Assembly (NCBI GenBank): GCA_963082975.1
Contig: OY720344.1
Location: 79,100,053 to 79,164,052 of the forward strand
Source: Labia minor
Taxonomy: Eukaryota > Arthropoda > Insecta > Dermaptera > Spongiphoridae
DNA length: 64,000 bases
Reading direction: 5' to 3'
The notes beneath the pieces are model-generated. The model had not been told where the DNA came from, searched no databases, and was given only the letters and a program-made list of their open reading frames with translations. The position numbers and the translations under genes are program-made. Within the stretch, counting starts at the first letter, position 1, and every line of letters begins with the position of its first letter. Below, one piece after another: positions 22,726 to 36,114 of this stretch.

Positions 22726-22755
<30 letters not shown>
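22720..22755. repeat. (TA)n microsatellite
   Basis: A run of alternating T and A. Confidence 0.9.
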
Positions 22756-22761
<6 letters not shown>

Positions 22762-23389
22762 TTTTTAAAATTAATAAATTATTAAGGAAACTTTTATTAA
22801 TTAATTATTTAATGTAAATAATTTTTTTGATAAAATTTATCAATTATAATAATTTTTATAATAACAAAAGGAGAAATTAAAATATTAATTATACCTTTAA
22901 CCAAAACAAATGGCTGGGGAATAGGAAAAATAAAAAAAAACATTTCTTTTTTTCATTAATGGTATTATCTATATAATACAACTATCAAATCAAATAATTA
23001 ATATTTTAGTTTTTCTTTTATTATTATAAAATTATAAAATTATAAAATTATAAAATAAATAATAAAAATCCAATATAATAGAATATCAAAAATTGTGTTA
23101 TTGTGTTATTTTAATAATTTTATGAATTTCTAGAACTAAAATTCACACATTTGTGAAATTTGCTGGAATTAATATTCGTTTTGTATGTATAATATTGGCG
23201 ACGAATAATAAAATAAAAATAGATACGGAATAAATATAAAATAATATTTAATTATTTACAATATATACAAGTACATAAGTGATAAAGAGAAGCATAAACA
23301 ACATAATAATTTACATAAGGGTTTATCATAAGTTTTATTATCATAAAAAGCGTACGTAATTCTTATCATAACATACCATCTAAAAATAA

Positions 23390-24301
23390 GTTGACCTGTG
23401 GCCAGGTCCGAACCGACCGACGGTTTGAAGTAAATTAATTTCCAGCTACTGAAACAATTTCAAATAATTTTAATATATCTATTAATGTAATAAAAAACAG
23501 ATATGGATAGAACATAAATATTTTTAATTTTATTTTATTTATAATATATAGCTGAAGTAGCCGGCGTTACCCGGCGTTACCCGAGACTGTGACGTCATGA
23601 AGGGCTGGGTGACGTCATATAATTTTAAATTAAGAAAAACATAATGAAGATGATTTTTCCCGAGGATAAAACCAATACATTCGTGGTGATATGTAAAAAA
23701 ATCTCCTCATGTGAAATTTGGTGTGAAAATAACCCTTCCCTTCCTATCGACGATCGCTAATACTACCACTTCCGGTTTCCGGATTTGTACCAAAAGTTGA
23801 TCAATTCATCCCACTGATGCATTAAGTAAATATACCAAATTTCATCAAAATCGGTTGAGCCGTTCAGGCTGTACACATCTATACGGACAGACGGAAGGAC
23901 GGACGGACGCACGGACAGACATCATGCTAAAAATACTTTTTTCTGTTAAGAAAATGCATGATTCGTGGTGATATATAAAAAAATCTCCTCATGTGAAATT
24001 TGGTGTGAAAATAACCCTTCCCTTCCTATCGTCGATCGCTAATACTACCACTTCCGGTTTCCGGATTTGCACCAAAAGTTGATCAATTCATCCCACTGAT
24101 GCATTAAGTAAATATACCAAATTTCATCAAAATCGGTTGAGCCGTTCAGGCTCTACACATCTATACGGACGGACGGACAGACATCATGCTAAAAATACTT
24201 TTTTCTGTTAAGAAAATGCATGATTCGTGGAGATATGTAAAAATCTCCACATGTGAAATTTGGTGTGAAAACAATACCTCCCTTACTATCGTCGGTCGGT
24301 A
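23390..24301. mobile_element. Family C element, copy C3, with internal tandem duplication
   Basis: Bounded by TTGACCTGTGGCCAGGTC and GTCGGTCGGTAA. The block from TATGTAAAAAAATCTCCTCATG to GAAAATGCATGATTCGTGG appears twice in tandem (about 23690-23965 and about 23967-24230), making this copy longer than its siblings. The first repeat carries the longer GGAC microsatellite. Confidence 0.8.
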
Positions 24302-24990
24302 AAAACGGGACAGCCTCAACTCGAAAGTTCGAGAATCTATCCCATCATTCCGTGCGCTTTCTCCCGCACGAATTCAAATGATATATTTTTTAAATTTTTT
24401 ATATTAACAAAAAAAAGCTTACAGTTTATTATTAAACCCATTCTCTGATAAGTACGGTTGTGTTATTTGGGCTAAGAGAGGCGTTGATTTGAGCAATGTA
24501 CTTAAATTCATAAGGAATATACTCTAAAATTTTATTTTTAAGTTATATATATATTGATGTTTATTGATATCTCTTTTAGGGAGATACGGAAAAGATAATA
24601 AAATAATTCAATTTTTTGGTTGATGAGAGGTAAAAATTAATAAAAAATTTAAAATTCTAAGATATATGCTGTCATTGTGTGGTATATGTGAATAGAATTG
24701 TTTCATGGTCCGGAGAATCTAATCGGTGTACCTATTATATACACCTTAATATAAGATTAGTGAAAGTAAAAATAACTGTGATTTGTTAAATGGAATTTTA
24801 TCATTATTTAATAATTAATATGATACTCTTAATTACCATTCATTCATTTTTAATATTCAGTAAGAGAGTGACAGAGAGGAGATGAAGGGACAACTTATCA
24901 CAATGATAAGTATTTTGTTTTTAAATTTAGGAATTTTTCAAGTGATTAGCTGATTCTAAAGAGCAAACAAGTGAAAGTATCGGCAACCAA
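24302..24990. other. Upstream region of the 25-kb secreted protein gene
   Basis: A+T-rich apart from 24302-24370, which is G+C-richer and holds a heat-shock-element-like palindrome. No frame. Confidence 0.45.
24323..24335. promoter_or_regulatory. Heat-shock-element-like site
   Basis: GAAAGTTCGAGAA is an exact three-unit nGAAnnTTCnnGAA arrangement, the HSF consensus, within a CTCGAAAGTTCGAG palindrome. It is 0.7 kb upstream of the start codon at 25050. A chance occurrence cannot be excluded. Confidence 0.35.
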
Positions 24991-24995
24991 AATGA

Positions 24996-25002
24996 TATAA
25001 AT
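24996..25002 (+). promoter_or_regulatory. TATA box of the 25-kb gene
   Basis: TATAAAT 48 bases before the ATG at 25050, leaving room for a transcription start around 25025 and a short leader. Confidence 0.5.
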
Positions 25003-25049
25003 CCATTTGGGAGGACAGCCATTGAAAGAGCGGACGACGACATTTCAAC

Positions 25050-26992
25050 ATGTGGGTGGTATCATCGACTTTCCTTACACTTTGCTGCATTCTCACAGCC
25101 TCCGCATTACCTGTTGACGGTAAAAAAAATAAAATAATTTAATAGTAATAAAAAAAAACATTAAATTTTTAGCGTTTATTATATAATAATAATTAACTAA
25201 TTAATAATTTTATACATTAAATTAATTTATATAATTATGTTTAAAAAATATTTTGTATTTTACATTCTTATTTATAGTATATTTTACTTTTTTAAAGATT
25301 TCAAAAGCTAAGGAATATTAAGTAGTAATTTTTTGATACTCTCATTCAACCTTTTTTATTTATTTATTGTAAATGTGCATTTAATTAATCTCGTATTATT
25401 AATTATAATTACCTATTAATTATTTATATTAATAAATACATAATTTTTTTCAACTTTTAATTTTTTTTAATGATATAAATAGAATTTCAACTCTTATAAT
25501 AAATCATTTTAAAATAATATCTTTTTCTTAGTCTGGATTTTTTTTAAGGCTTCTATCCAAGAACAAAACTAGATGATGGGAAAGATTAAAATGTAACATT
25601 TTTTAGAATGACAAAAGCAAATGAAACCAATATGTTAAGGAAATTTTATAAATAATAAAAATGTATTAGAGATTTTGACTTAATGGTGTATCGTTTCATT
25701 AATTAATAATCATTTAATTATTATTATTTTTAGTTTTAGAATGGGGCTTTCCTTGCTTCTCTTGCAATGAATATATTTAAACAATATATTTTCAAGAATC
25801 TGTATCTTTCAAATAAATTCATAATAAATACACTATAATCATAATAAATTATTAAAATAATAAAAAAATATACGAATTACATGGGTTCTTATGAAGTGAC
25901 ACGATTTATTAATATATTATGATATCATTTAAAATTAGACTATTAGAAAGTAAATGAAGCTGTCATAACAAAAATATACAAATAAATAATACAAAAATAT
26001 TTTTTTCCTAATTAATGTCCTAAAGATATTTGCAATTATTTTGTTATATTTTATATATTGAGCGTTTTTTTTTAAATATAGGAATATTTTTTAATTCGTT
26101 CATATATTATTTGTTTGTAAAATTTTAATACAATAATATAATTTTTATAATAATATCTAAATTTGAAAAAAAATTTAGGGACATTTAAACAAAGATATTA
26201 CATTTTTAAACCTTTGACAAGTATATTGTTCAATACAAGAGGTCCCCCTTTAGGACCAAATTTTAATTTTTGTTAAAAATAATTATATTTCTCAATAAAT
26301 TAATATTTTTTGATAATTAAAAGATAATTTAAATTTAAATATATGTTATTTCTTTGATTTATTTTAATTTTCCCGCTCTTTAAAATTAATGAGAATGAAT
26401 GGAAATAAAGTGATGCGTGAAATCTAACTTCTAGGAGACCCTGAATGTGTGAAAGTTTGTCCAAGTAATTCAATTCATTTACATTGATGTAATTTACAAT
26501 CTCGTAATATATAAAATTTATCTTTTACTTTCAAATCTTGTCATTAAATAAATTAAATTTAAAAATTTATTTTTTAAAATTTCAGGCATGTGATAATGTG
26601 TTAAATGTAGTTGTTATTTAATTTTTAACGATTTTTTTGTATATATAATTATTTTATTTATTTATATAATTTAAATGAAGCTTGTATGATGATAATTTGC
26701 ATAATTATTATTATTTTTCAATGGTATATATAATATAAATTTTTTGTATTTTTTAGATGGTCACCTGATTTCCAAACGGGCTCCTCAATTTGGTTTCGGC
26801 GGTGCAGGTGCCCAGGCGACCGCTATTGGTTTTGGAGGTGGTTTTGGCAATTTTGGTGGTGGTGGCGGCTTCAGTGCAGCAAATGCTCAAGCAGTTGGTG
26901 GCGGCTTTGGTGCCCCTGGATTCGGTGGTGGTTTTGCTGGTGCCGGAGCTCAAGCCGCCGCTGGAGGGTTCGGGGGTGGATTTTACGGTTGA
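25050..26992 (+). CDS. Secreted glycine-rich low-complexity protein (101 residues, two exons)
   Basis: Exon 1 is 25050-25119 and exon 2 is 26757-26992; the 1637-bp phase-1 intron has donor GTAAAA and acceptor TTTTTTAG. Residues 1-19 are a signal peptide (hydrophobic FLTLCCILTASA). A short linker LPVDDGHLIS leads to KR (30-31), a likely proprotein-convertase site. The mature part starts APQFGFGG and consists of GGFGGG, GAGAQA and AANAQA blocks. There are no cysteines in the mature region. AATAAA at 27000-27005 follows the stop closely. It resembles insect cuticle, silk or gland structural proteins by composition only. Frames on both other phases are also open here because of the repeats and should not be taken as genes. 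Confidence 0.8.
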
Positions 26993-27536
26993 ATATATAA
27001 ATAAAAAATAATATATATATATATATAACATCATAATTATTTTATTTATTTTATCTTTTAAATAACCTTGTTCAATAACAGTGAGAGAGAAAGAGAAAGA
27101 GAATATTTAACTATGTGAGAAATTCTCCAAGGATGTGGGATTATTTTCTTTCCTAATTGAACTTGAGTAGGAGAGACCCTTTCCTTGAAAACGATCATCA
27201 AGCCTTTCTTTCACAATTACCTTCACAAATAAATGGAGTGAAACACAAAAAATCTCTATTTAAAATCTCTTTTCCTTTTCTTCGATTAAATGATCATACT
27301 ATTCCTCTCTTAATGTCTTTATTTCATTTATCTAAAAATGTATCCTTCAAGCATTTAAATTTTTAATTAAGTCTTTGTAATGAATGAGGATAATATTGCA
27401 TTTGTCAGAATATCAATATAATAAACCAATTTCTTAAAAAATTCAGAAATATTTAGTAAGAATATATTTATTAAAGATGTGAATAATGAAATCATAATAT
27501 ATATAATTAAACAAGCTAGTATATAACTTTTAATAA

Positions 27537-27826
27537 GATGACCTGTGGCCAGGTCCGAACCGACCGACGGTTTGAAGTAAATTAATTTCCAGCTACAGAA
27601 ACAATTTCAAATAATTTTAATAAATTTATTAATGTAATAAAAAACAGATATGGATAGAACATAAATATTTTTAATTTTATTTTATTTATAATATATAAGT
27701 AGTAGCTGGCTGTGACGTCATGAAGGACTGGTGACGTCATATAATTTTAAATTAAGAAAAAAATAATAGAAAATGATTTTTCACGAGGATAAAATCAATA
27801 CAAAGTGCATGATTCGTGGAGATAGA
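27537..27826. mobile_element. Family C element, copy C4 (truncated)
   Basis: Has the hairpin end ATGACCTGTGGCCAGGTC and the CGTCATATAATTTT block. It stops after GCATGATTCGTGGAGATA without the second subterminal repeat. Confidence 0.75.
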
Positions 27827-28033
27827 TTTTTAAAAACTATTTTGTTCCAAACTTAAAAACTTCATCTTTATCCATGAAAACAGATAAATCATCCTTAAAG
27901 AATATTAATAATTAAAATTAAAAAAAATATAAAAAAACTTTTTAAAAACAGCTTTTATTTAAATGCACTAAAAAGGAGAAAATAATTTCTCCACACACAG
28001 CACGATTTCGTTATAATTAATCATATCTAAATA

Positions 28034-28658
28034 AGTTGACCTGTGGCCAGGTCCGAACCGACCGACGGTTTGAAGTAAATTAATTTCCAGCTACAGAAAC
28101 AATTTCAAATAATTTTAATATATCTATTAATGTAATAAAAAACAGATATGGATACATAAATAATAAATATAAATATTTTTAATTTTATTTTATTTATAAT
28201 ATATAAGTAGTAGCTGGCTGTGACGTTATGAATGGCTGGATGACGTCATATAATTTTAAATTAAGAAAAAACTAATAAAGATGATTTTTCTCGAAGATAA
28301 AACCAATACAAAGAGCATGATTCGTGGAGATATGTAAAAAATCTCCTCATGTGAAATTTGATGTGAAAATAACCCTTCCCTTTCTATCGTCGATCGCTAA
28401 TACTACCACTTCCGGTTTCCGGATTTGCACCAAAAGTTGATCAATTCATCCCACTGATGCATTAAGTAAATATACCAAATTTCATCAAAATCCGTTGAGC
28501 AGTTCAGGCTGTACACATCTATACGGACGGACGGAGAGACATCATGCTAAAAATACTTTTTCTGTTAAGAAAATGCATGATTCGTGGAGATATGTAAAAA
28601 TCTCCACATGTGAAATTTGGTGTGAAAACAATACCTCCCTTACTATCGTCGGTCGGTA
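28034..28658. mobile_element. Family C element, copy C5 (full length)
   Basis: Both ends present (TTGACCTGTGGCCAGGTC and GTCGGTCGGTAA). The microsatellite is reduced to GGACGGACGGAG. Confidence 0.8.
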
Positions 28659-31600
28659 AAAATGAATTAATAAATAGAAATAATACATAAACATTAACAT
28701 ATTAAGTACTTCAAGAGATCATAGAAAATATAAGAAATAAGGAGGAAAAGAGGAAAGAGGAATCGTTCTCGTCATATTTAATTGGTTTTAAAATTAAATA
28801 ATTAATTTAAAATAAATACGAAGTTTGGGTATATTCAAGAAACCAATAAAATTAAAAAACAATTATAACCAGGTAGAAGACAACTTTTTGTATTAAAACA
28901 TAACTATAATAATTCATAATGTAATGTATACAACAATATTTTATCTTATTATTATTGTATAATAATATTAAAACCTTAATATTGTAATTATTATGTTCTA
29001 GGTTATTAATTTAAACAAACAGTATAAATTGGAAATTTAATTAAATAAATCTATATAGATATCGTAAAGGGAGGGATATGGCGCGTTTGTATATCACGAA
29101 TAATAGGCCTTTTGGCCTGGGAAAGGCATTAGGGAGCGATAGTAGCCACCTAGTCGACTGGATGCAGTTTGTCTATCTTAGTTAACGAACTGTCGTGTAA
29201 GGAGGTTTTGTTTTGCTTAACAGTGAAAATTTGATCCCAAATTGATAAGACAAGGGAAATATTCATAGTCCGAGGCTATAAATTTGTTATTTAAGTTATG
29301 TAAGTCATTTAATTCTTAAAATTTATCTAATTAAATATTTAAACATTTCAACTTTATGAGTTTTTATTTTTGTTTTACCTTTAATTTCCCATAAGCCATA
29401 TCTCAAACACCGGTTGTGTAATATCACCATCTCTGTTAGGGAAATTGCACAAAAATTGACTTTTTTATTTTCGTAAATTTTAGTGGGTATTATTTTAAGA
29501 ATAAAGCTGTAATTTATACTATAAGTTATTAATAATTAAACCCGAATTGTGCGTTATATCCGTTGGTTTTACTTTATTATCTGAGTATAGTACTATTAAG
29601 TTTATTTATGTGATTTATTTGTACTTAATATATATATATATGTTAATTTCATTTGATCACAGTTATTATCTTCAAGAACAATAAAATAAAATAATTTTTT
29701 TGGTTTTTATGTTAATTAAATAAAATTTAATATACATATATGTTGTTTTGAATTATAGAAATGTAGTAATTATAAGTGAAATGCTTTATTTACATTACAA
29801 CATACGAGTATATGATGATGTGAATAGAGTATGGTTTTAGCAGACGTCTTCTAATATATAAATATTAATGGTCAAACAAAAAGTAATGATTTTCAAAAAT
29901 ATTTTGTAAACTATATAACGGATTGCTAAAATCCATTCTGGGGAATTCCGAGCTATTATGAAAGACTTAGACATATAAATATCTTGATTGGATAATTAAG
30001 AAAGGAAGAATTATTCCGGAAATATATCATTATTAGAAAAGAGGAGAGATGTTTATTATTTGGGAGGGGAGAAAGAAAATTGTTGAATGAGATTGAATGT
30101 CAAGACATTGTCTATGTTCCGGTTTTATGAAAGTACGAAAATAGTGAGATCATGATTCAATACCAATTATGAGATTTATAAGAAATATAATAATACACTT
30201 TTAATATTTATATTATGATTATGTGTATTTGTAAATGTTTGTGTGATTAGCTTTAACTGCCTTATGGTTTGTGATATTTCTAGTAGGGTTATAAATCTAC
30301 AAAAAAGGTCACTAGTGTTTTTTGAGCAAAATTTTAATTAAAAATATTATTAAAATCACTAAATTTTCAAAATATAAAGTACAAGATGTAAAAATAAATA
30401 TAATATTTTTTTTATTTTTTATTTATTTATATCTTATTATAAATACATTTTAAATATTAAATTTACAAAATAGAATATAACATGTGTGCATATGTATTGG
30501 TAAATTTTTATAATATAAGAACTTAGGTATAGTATATGCACTTGTAACATTTAAATAAGTTATGTAAACTAAAATTAAACATAAAAATATACAATTTAAT
30601 AAAAATAATTTTTAATTAAAGACTCGGTAAAGTTTTACGATTTCTACTTCTCGAAAGGATCTGATTATGTTATAACTACCGAAATGCTCATAAAGTAAAT
30701 AAATCAATAAACTTGAAACTACACTAGTGTTAAATAATAATCATTCTTAATAAATTGTATATTTTTAATTTTAATTCTGTTTACATAAATTAATATATAC
30801 GTGTAATATAAACTCTCTCTAGACACGAAAATTTGTTGCAGGTAGTACATTTATAGTGAAATTAATACATTTAAATCCTCACATATGTAATTCAAATAAA
30901 TTATAGGACTTGCATTAAAAAAGTTTTAAATTGAATTTTCTTTGATCTATTTAAAGGTACAAATAATTCTAATTTTATAAATACTTTTAATTAATTCTAT
31001 GTCTTAATCTTAAGATTTTAAATAAATTTTATATTTATAATTCAAAATAATAGTCATTATACTTAAATTAAATGTAGTTTTATAATCAAAACAACATCTG
31101 TTTAAATAATTTTTAAATTATTACATTTAATTTAATTTAGATTAATATATATTTATTCACCGAAATTCCTATCATTTCCTATTATAACGATTTAATGCCC
31201 TGAAGGCCTCTATTATAGGAAATGTTACAATAGATATCTCCGATATAATTTGTCAAATAGTTAAATCACAAAATACAGTAATCATTGAAATAAATCTTCG
31301 TAAGGACATGATATAATAAAGAATATCATTTAATAATAAATAAGGAAACATTTTTTTTAACATTTCTTGAATTGAAGGAAATGGAAACTGAAAATTATAT
31401 AGAGAAGATGAAGGTTATAAGGAAATGAAAAAAATATTAAATAAATAAAACAGAGATAATGCTAAAATATCATACAAGTTTAATTGTAAATAAATTTATG
31501 AATAAAAAACAAGTTCAACTTGAGATATATATATATATTATTTAGTTAAATAATCACTATTTGTAACTCATAATTAATTCAAATATTATATAATTACAAA

Positions 31601-32230
31601 AGACACTGATTAAATTATTATTTATTAAAATACTTAAATTAGTATTAACGAGGTAAGAAAATCTCAAAATATCATAGCCAATATATTTCACTAGTTTTCT
31701 TTAAAATGAATTATATTTATTAAAAAATATAAAAATATTATAAACGACCATTGAACTTTTGAAGAAATTATCTTTAAAAATGTTTATGAATAGAATAATA
31801 TACATAATAAATATTATAATATAATATAATATAATAATAGATATTTTATTTTGAAAATTAAATATATTAAAAAAGATTTATGAAAATATTACAATTTAAA
31901 TTTATATTAATTATCAATATTCAAAATAATAAATAAATAAATGCATTTAAAATAGAAAAATAATATAAAAAATAACTATTATGATATAGTATTCACACAT
32001 ACACATATGTTTCATTAAATATTCATTGGATTTTTAAAATTATTTTATTATTAATATTATCAAAATTTACTTGATAAATTATTTAATTACCTATAATTTT
32101 TTGTTCAAATATATTCCTGAAATATCTGGAAGATTGGATCAGGGAACCCCTAAAACCCGGAAGGTGATCTGGTCATCTTTTTGACAAGGACTCTTTGGCC
32201 TCGACCTCCCACGCTAAGCAATACCTAGTG
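28659..32230. other. Long A+T-rich intergenic region
   Basis: No gene or known repeat. Two short G+C-richer islands stand out, 29075-29200 and 31188-31215. Both contain a TAATGCC...GGCC...CTATTAT pattern that also occurs upstream of the 41-kb gene. Confidence 0.45.
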
Positions 32231-32231
32231 A

Positions 32232-32238
32232 TATAAAG
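32232..32238 (+). promoter_or_regulatory. TATA box of the 32-kb gene
   Basis: TATAAAG 45 bases before the ATG, with an initiator-like TTCAGGCAGAC about 25 bases downstream. Confidence 0.6.
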
Positions 32239-32276
32239 TCGGACGGTGGGGTGTTTCAGGCAGACTCTCTTCCACC

Positions 32277-34831
32277 ATGACACTAACTTGGCTGTTTCTC
32301 CTGTTGATCGTCTCAATGACTGTCCTTGCTTCTCCGCAAGGTAGGCAATCTCTTAAAGTGATTTCAGTGAAGTGAACTTTTAAATTATAAATTAAACACT
32401 TATTTAGGTATTAAAAAACGTATGGGGTCAATAGAATAAAAGGAACATGAATGTGTATAACTAACAAATGTATTAATATTATTAAAATGAAATAAGTATA
32501 CGTTTATCAAAGCGAGGGGGTTATTAGGGTAAAATCATCCCTTCCTCACACACCTGTGGCTTTTAAAACTATACTCATACCAGAAAATAAAAAACAATTT
32601 TTTTTTTAAGTTATTTTAAATTTTAAAATTAACCTTAATTAAAAATTTAAAGCAAATTTTAAATATATACCTATAATTTAAATTAAAATCACAATCAAAA
32701 TTAATACGAAATTACAAGAGAAAGCCCAAAAATTTGAAAGTCAATACTTTTATCAATTAAATTAAAAAGTAATATTTAAATTGAATAAAATAAAATAAAA
32801 TAAAAAAAAAACATTTCCGAACGATAGTTGATAATTGATTAATTAAATTTATTAGATTTTATTAATAATAATGGTAGTTAACTTTGTAAACTAGTAATTT
32901 TATTAAACTTTATTTCCTGTGAACATTATTATTATTTATTTTTAGGATTGTTTTTAAATTTTTTGATATTTTGTTTTTATTCAATTCAATTAATTATATA
33001 TATTTAAGGATTTACATTCAAAATGGTCGGAATTACATTTCAGTTCAATTTTTTGGAAGAGAAATAAAATAAAAGTATGCAAAAGTAATTGTTATTTTAT
33101 GAATAATTGATGTTATCTGTTATAAGAGAACTTTCAGCCTTCAAAATTAAAAAAATCTGGAGTGTCTCCACTCTTCTATCTCGAAATTTGAATTGGAATA
33201 AATAACATAATATATTATATTTAAATTAAATTAATTATAAATTATAAATTAAAATTAATAAATAATATTTATTAAATCAGCGCATGTTTGGCTCTTTATT
33301 GATCGTACCACGTCACGTGTTGGCGCGTGATTTGCAGTGTTAAAAAATTAATTCCGGTACTTTCAGCGATTCAATCAAGCTGAAATTCTATATATAGCAG
33401 TTTTATAAAATATTTAATCATGTGAAAAACTATCAAACATATCTTTATTTTTACGGTCAGTTTAGAGGAAAAAAAATTCGGGAGTGTCCTCCCCTAGACT
33501 TTCCCGCATATAAATAGGTAATTAGGTTATTATTATTATGTTTTAACAACAATAAAAATAAACAAACTAATTAATTTAAATTATAAAGTAAAATGGTTTA
33601 ACACTATTATATATATTTATAATTTACACCTAACGCTACTTGTATAGGTAAAATGTCACGTCCAGTGGTCAGATCATGATGAAATTTGGTATCTGAATTT
33701 TTTTCATATTTTTAAATCTATATACAAAATATGAAGCAAATATCTCGAAGCAAACTGGTACTTTACTTGAAAGGTAAACGCAACCAGTGTAGGTAAAGTA
33801 CCACTTCCGGTTAACCGATTTTGACGAAATTTTGATAGAAATCTACAAACTGTGAATAATATCGGTGTACCAAATTTCGAAGTCCTAGCTTGATTAATTT
33901 TTGAGTAAATTTGCTCACAGACATTACATACATACATACATACATACACACACACAGACATAATTCGAAAAATGGTATTTTCCGACTCAGGGAGGTCTAA
34001 AACGTCAAGATCTATCGAAATCTCGAAGTCGAAATTTTTGACGATTCCAATACTTCCCTTATACGAAGTATGCGGGAAAGTAAAAATGAAAACATGGTAG
34101 GATGAGCTGATGAGCTACATTTCTCAAAAGTTGATAGAAATTTAAAAATTTTGAATAATGCTCTTGTACCAAATTTCATTATTCTAACTCAAACCGTTTT
34201 TGCGTAATCTTGTCTACATATACACTCAGGCATTTTTTCAATCTTAGTGAAAATGACTCAAGGGCTTTTAAAATGTGTAAAAACATCAAAATTTCGACTT
34301 CGAAAATTTTCGTGATCGCAATACTCTCTCTGGCGAGATAGTAAAAATAGTTTTTTCTAATTGTATTTAACTAAATAAAAAACAATGTATGTATGTATTT
34401 TTTAAAATCATTCAATAATATAAAATATTTATTATTTTTAAAAAATAAAATTTTTATTTATTTATTTTTCTTTTATTTTGATTTATATTAACTTTTAATG
34501 GAATAAACATATTACAGATTTGGAGGGTCGTCATTTGGGACTATTTCATAAACGGAAGCCACATCTTTTTCATCGACCAAGCGGTTATGGTGGTCATTAT
34601 CCTGGCAATGGAGGCGGTTATGGAGGAAGCGGGGCAGGTAGTCAAGCCCAGGCCCAGGCCCAGGCAGGTGGCCACGGAGGAGGAGCCCAGGCTCAGGCAC
34701 AGGCACAATCTCAATCTTTTGGATTCGGTCCGTTTTCAGCGACCTTCTCGCAAAGTCAGAGTCAGAGTCAGAGTCAAGCCGGTCGAGGCGGTAAAGGTGG
34801 TGGCGCTTTCGGAGGATTTTTTGACTATTAA
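32277..34831 (+). CDS. Secreted Gly/Gln/Ala/Ser-rich low-complexity protein (125 residues, two exons)
   Basis: Exon 1 is 32277-32340 and exon 2 is 34518-34831, joined over a phase-1 intron (donor GTAGGC, acceptor ATTACAG). Residues 1-18 form a signal peptide (LTWLFLLLIVSMTVLA). The linker SPQDLEGRHLGLFH is followed by KR (33-34). The mature chain has KPHLFHRP, then GGYGG blocks, QAQAQAQA and SQSQSQSQ runs, and ends FGGFFDY. AATAAA lies at 34864-34869. The intron contains a family A element with a family B element nested in it. The design is the same as the 25-kb and 54-kb genes. Probably an extracellular structural protein; composition is the only ground for that. Confidence 0.82.
33156..34343. 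mobile_element. Family A element, copy A4, interrupted by a family B insertion
   Basis: The left part 33156-33476 (TCTGGAGTGTCTCC to TTTAGAGGAAAAAAAA) and the right part 34083-34343 (ACATGGTAGG to GGCGAGATAGTA) together make one family A element. A different element splits it at the A-run. All of it lies in intron 1 of the 32-kb gene. Confidence 0.8.
33477..34082. mobile_element. Family B Helentron-like element nested in copy A4
   Basis: Ends are TCGGGAGTGTCCTCCCCTAG followed by ACTTTCCCGCATA, and TATGCGGGAAAGTA. The subterminal repeat ACTTTCCCGCATA is inverted at the two ends. It has a CCACTTCCGGTT block and a CATACATACA microsatellite, parallel to families A and C but with different terminal sequences. 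Only one copy in the window. Confidence 0.75.
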
Positions 34832-34869
34832 CCACGACTGACTGGAATCCAAAAGAACAAAAAAATAAA

Positions 34870-35772
34870 TCAAGTTTAGATTCTTGAGCCAGTTTTACTC
34901 TATATTGGAGTAAGTAAATGCAAACAATATTATAAAATTAAATATATCCAAAGAAAATTATTTATACAAAGAAAGAAATTATATATTATATAAACAACTA
35001 TTATTAAAAAAAGTGTAGACATATTTCAACTTTGCTATATTTTGACTAAAAAGTCGGAATCTAAAAATTTTTATAATAACATAAAAAATATTACTTAGCT
35101 CTTGGACAGAGCCAAGGTATCTAATCTATACTGAAATGTACTCATATATAAAGACTGTTTTAATGAAATTAAAAATATCATAAAATTCATTAAATATTTA
35201 TGATAAAATAATATTTATAATCAATTAAATTAATTAAATATTATATTTATTGCGTATTTGTTATTATAGTAAATGCACTTCTTTAAGTTAAATGAGACAC
35301 CAATTTTTTTTTTCGGTCGTTAGAGGGGAGGATAGGAAATTAATAATAATACTATTCTTCTAAAACCTCCCCTCAACAATTGATTAACAAGTACTATTTA
35401 TTGCCATATGGATTCACATTTCTTTATTTTTAACAATAATAAAAAATTAAAATAAATATTTTTTTGAAATATTCTCATTATTCAGTCACTCTATATCTGA
35501 AAATGATTAATAATCTAAAATGATTTCAAATAAAAATGTAATATAATTTTCTAAGGAAGTAATAATTGAGATAGATTGTAGATTTTTATAAAAATAAACA
35601 AAATATTTTTATTTTCATGGGATCTTAATGTATTATTGTAGATATTCAAAAATAACTTTTTTATACATACAATATATTCATATATTATATTAACAGAATA
35701 TATCAGTAAATAAAAGTAAATTAATATTAATTTAAAAAAAAATAATAAAATAAATTATTTATTATTTCACAA
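34870..35772. other. A+T-rich spacer
   Basis: No gene or repeat recognised. Confidence 0.5.
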
Positions 35773-36114
35773 TATCAAACATATATCTTTATTTTTACGG
35801 TCAATTAAGAGGAAAAAAAATCAAAACGTTCTAGGTAATGACCCTCTTCCGATTGAGCTACATTTCTCAAAAGTTGATAGAAAACTACAAATTTTGATTA
35901 ATGCCCATGTACTAAATTTCATGGTTCTAGCTCAAACCGTTTTTTCGTAATCTTGTTTACATACATACACCCACACAAACATACACACACACAGACATTT
36001 TTCTCAACCTTAGTGAAAATCATTCAGGAACCTTCAAAACGTATAAAAACATCAAAATCTCAACATCGAAAATTTTCGTGATCCCAATACTAGGTGTATC
36101 TCTGGCGAGATAGT
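35773..36114. mobile_element. Family A fragment, copy A5
   Basis: Contains the half from TATCAAACATATATC through the microsatellite to GGCGAGATAGTA. The hairpin end is missing. Confidence 0.7.

Noticed and set aside
26753..27034. Minus-strand and +1-frame ORFs over the glycine-rich exon (also at 34512-34841, 57057-57773 and 38556-38816)
   Set aside because: Shadow frames created by repetitive GC-rich codons; the signal peptide and splice phase select a single frame at each locus.
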